Shown here piece after piece: positions 14,158 through 15,494 of a stretch of 15,494 bases of DNA. A model generated the notes under the pieces. That model saw nothing but the letters and a program-made list of their open reading frames with translations, did no database searches and had not been told where the DNA came from. Source of the DNA: Candidatus Poseidoniaceae archaeon (GTDB taxonomy: Archaea > Thermoplasmatota > Poseidoniia > Poseidoniales > Poseidoniaceae); assembly GCA_022451835.1 (NCBI GenBank), contig JAKUNX010000031.1, forward strand, positions 1 to 15,494, given 5' to 3'. Numbering within the stretch: the stretch's first letter is position 1; each line of letters begins with the position of its first letter. Both the position numbers and the translations under genes were made by a program.

Positions 14158-14168
14158 CATATATATTT
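14158..14168 (+). promoter_or_regulatory. TATA box of mqnE (leaderless or near-leaderless)
   Basis: CATATATATTT is centred about 29 nt before the ATG at 14193, just after the ATPase stop. Archaeal TATA boxes lie about 25-28 nt before the transcription start, so RNA would start at or within a few bases of the ATG. No Shine-Dalgarno site precedes that ATG (sequence CGACCCACCTAT), which agrees with a leaderless message. Confidence 0.6.
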
Positions 14169-14192
14169 GAAGTATGGCAACGACCCACCTAT

Positions 14193-15401
14193 ATGACTGA
14201 ATGGATTTCATCGCCTGAAATTGCGGGCAATGATCCTAATTGGGTGAGTAATTTACGTTCGTTGTTATCTGAAAAACAATGGAGCGTAGAATTAAACGAC
14301 ATAGTCAGTAAACTCAGCGAAGGGCAGAGGTTATCGTTATCAGATGGACATATACTGTACCATCATAGTAGTCTATATGAAGTAGGTCAATTGGCAAATT
14401 TGGTAAAGATTGCAAGATATGGTAAACATGTTTTCTTTAATTCTAATGTTCATATAAATCAAACCAATATCTGTGTATTGGCATGTAAATTCTGTGCTTT
14501 TAGGCGTAGCAAAAAGCAAACAGATGCTTATGAATTATCAATAGAAAATTATCTTGAAGAGATGGCTAAATTTTCCAAGTCAATAGATGAGGTTCATTCA
14601 GTAGGAGGGCTCCATCCTGACTGGGATGTTAATTTCTATGTGGATTTAATTTCTGCAGCTAAAGAAAAATTCCCTGAAATTTCAATTAAAGCACTTACTG
14701 CTGTGGAAATAAAACATCTGTCACAGCAAAGCGGAATTACATTTACTGAAACTTTGACACAACTAAGAAATGCTGGACTAGATTCACTTCCTGGTGGAGG
14801 GGCAGAAATTCTTAATGATAGTATAAGGGAAATAATTTGTAACGGGAAAGAAAGTTCAGATGAATATCTGGAAATACACAGACAAGCACATTCTTTAGGC
14901 ATCCCGTCCAACTGTACGATGTTGTTTGGAACAATTGAGACGATTAATGACAGACTTGTTCATATGGATAAACTAAGAAAATTAGCTGATGAATATAGCC
15001 TATTCCAATGCTTTGTACCCTACCCATTTCTTCCAGATTCAACAAGATTGCCACAAGCTCAATTGGCTACATCAAATGAGATACTAAGAACAATTGCTGT
15101 TTCTAGACTTATGCTTGATTCTATTCCCCATATTAAGGCTTATAGAATGAATATAGGAGATGAGGTCGCAGAATTAGCTCTTAATTTTGGAGCGGATGAT
15201 GTTGATGGAACTGTTCAGCAAGAATCTATAATGCATTTAGCAGGTGCAGATTCAAGTTTAAATTATGATATCTATCATATGGCTAAACTCGTCAGCGATG
15301 CAGGTTTTATACCGGTAAAAAGAAACACGACCTATACTGAATTCAATGCGGGCAATATAGACCCACCAAAGCGTATTAGACGTCTTAAGGTAATTACATA
15401 G
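14193..15401 (+). CDS. mqnE: Aminofutalosine synthase, radical SAM
   Basis: Second step of the futalosine route to menaquinone: joins the MqnA product (3-enolpyruvyl-benzoate) to SAM-derived adenosyl to give aminofutalosine. 402 residues. Seen: INQTNICVLACKFCAF with the CX3CX2C iron-sulfur motif (Cys94, Cys98, Cys101); HSVGGLHPDWDVNFYVDL; IKALTAVEI; GLDSLPGGGAEI followed by RxxIC; a GIPSNCTMLFGTIET block; and FQCFVPYPFLPDST. The VGGLHPD and LPGGGAEI blocks match MqnE better than MqnC or CofH, although all three are related and the call rests on motif memory. The start at 14193 is chosen because of the TATA box spacing; an upstream TTG-like extension from 14127 would overlap the ATPase and adds no family sequence. 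A probable mqnA follows immediately. Confidence 0.9.
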   Translation: MTEWISSPEIAGNDPNWVSNLRSLLSEKQWSVELNDIVSKLSEGQRLSLSDGHILYHHSSLYEVGQLANLVKIARYGKHVFFNSNVHINQTNICVLACKFCAFRRSKKQTDAYELSIENYLEEMAKFSKSIDEVHSVGGLHPDWDVNFYVDLISAAKEKFPEISIKALTAVEIKHLSQQSGITFTETLTQLRNAGLDSLPGGGAEILNDSIREIICNGKESSDEYLEIHRQAHSLGIPSNCTMLFGTIETINDRLVHMDKLRKLADEYSLFQCFVPYPFLPDSTRLPQAQLATSNEILRTIAVSRLMLDSIPHIKAYRMNIGDEVAELALNFGADDVDGTVQQESIMHLAGADSSLNYDIYHMAKLVSDAGFIPVKRNTTYTEFNAGNIDPPKRIRRLKVIT

Positions 15402-15409
15402 GTGTAAAC

Positions 15410-15494
15410 ATGGTAGTAAAGAAATCTAGCCCAAAAACCAGTAATTTTTCTTCATGGAAAAATACTATTGGTAGAGTCGCATTTATGAATTGTG
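15410..15494 (+). CDS. mqnA: Start of probable chorismate dehydratase MqnA (cut by window end)
   Basis: Only 28 codons are present (MVVKKSSPKTSNFSSW then KNTIGRVAFMNC). The IGRVAFMNC motif matches the usual MqnA/MqnD-type start (IGRxxYxN), where the first beta strand of the periplasmic-binding-like fold begins. MqnA makes the substrate used by MqnE, and the order mqnE-mqnA suits an operon. GGTG (15401-15404), overlapping the last base of the mqnE stop, is a Shine-Dalgarno site five bases before the ATG. MqnD, a later enzyme of similar fold, is an alternative that the missing remainder would settle. Confidence 0.65.
   Translation, partial: MVVKKSSPKTSNFSSWKNTIGRVAFMNC

Noticed and set aside
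14127..14192. Longer mqnE start overlapping the ATPase
   Set aside because: The extension lies across the TATA box, adds no MqnE-like residues, and lacks a Shine-Dalgarno site.

Overview
The window looks like a piece of an AT-rich archaeal genome, most plausibly a marine euryarchaeon of the Marine Group II / Poseidoniales (Thermoplasmatota) type. The archaeal assignment rests on an SRP54 M domain followed by archaeal-style genes: an archaeal/eukaryotic-type prolyl-tRNA synthetase ending in Tyr, a transketolase split into two adjacent genes, a TATA box about 29 nt before a start codon, and GGTG-type ribosome binding sites. The Poseidoniales label is an inference from gene content (acidic Asp-rich surface protein, futalosine menaquinone genes). 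No 16S rRNA or other decisive marker is present.

Layout. Bases 1 to about 325 are GC-rich (hand count 180/300 = 60% for 1-300, against 90/240 = 37.5% for 361-600). On the minus strand they encode a Cys/Asp-rich lamin-tail-like fragment of bacterial flavour. This abuts the last third (M domain) of an SRP54 gene on the plus strand, whose NG GTPase domain is missing. I read this as a foreign joint, most likely an assembly or cloning chimera. From 899 to 11150 every gene lies on the minus strand, with gaps no longer than about 60 bp. In transcription order from right to left they are: an OPT-family transporter; a split transketolase (N-half then C-half, ATGA overlap); an exported arylsulfotransferase-like protein with a calcium-binding-type Asp-rich stalk and a membrane anchor; a transaldolase; an unrecognised two-helix membrane protein; a small CBU_0592-like membrane protein; prolyl-tRNA synthetase; and a TolA-like coiled-coil protein. 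From 11258 to the end the genes are on the plus strand: a P-type ATPase of the SPCA/PMR1 Ca2+/Mn2+ kind, then mqnE (aminofutalosine synthase) and the first codons of a probable mqnA.

How the genes fit together. The split transketolase and the transaldolase form a non-oxidative pentose phosphate set. mqnE and mqnA are consecutive steps of the futalosine route to menaquinone. OPT and the ATPase are divergent from a shared 107-bp intergenic region. The window is densely coding, with no RNA genes, mobile elements or CRISPR. No clearly new multi-gene system is evident. The best candidates for a second look are the joint at the left end, a hairpin that could cover the ribosome binding site of the unknown membrane protein, an inverted repeat directly before the transketolase start, the surface arylsulfotransferase-like protein, and the SPCA-like pump.
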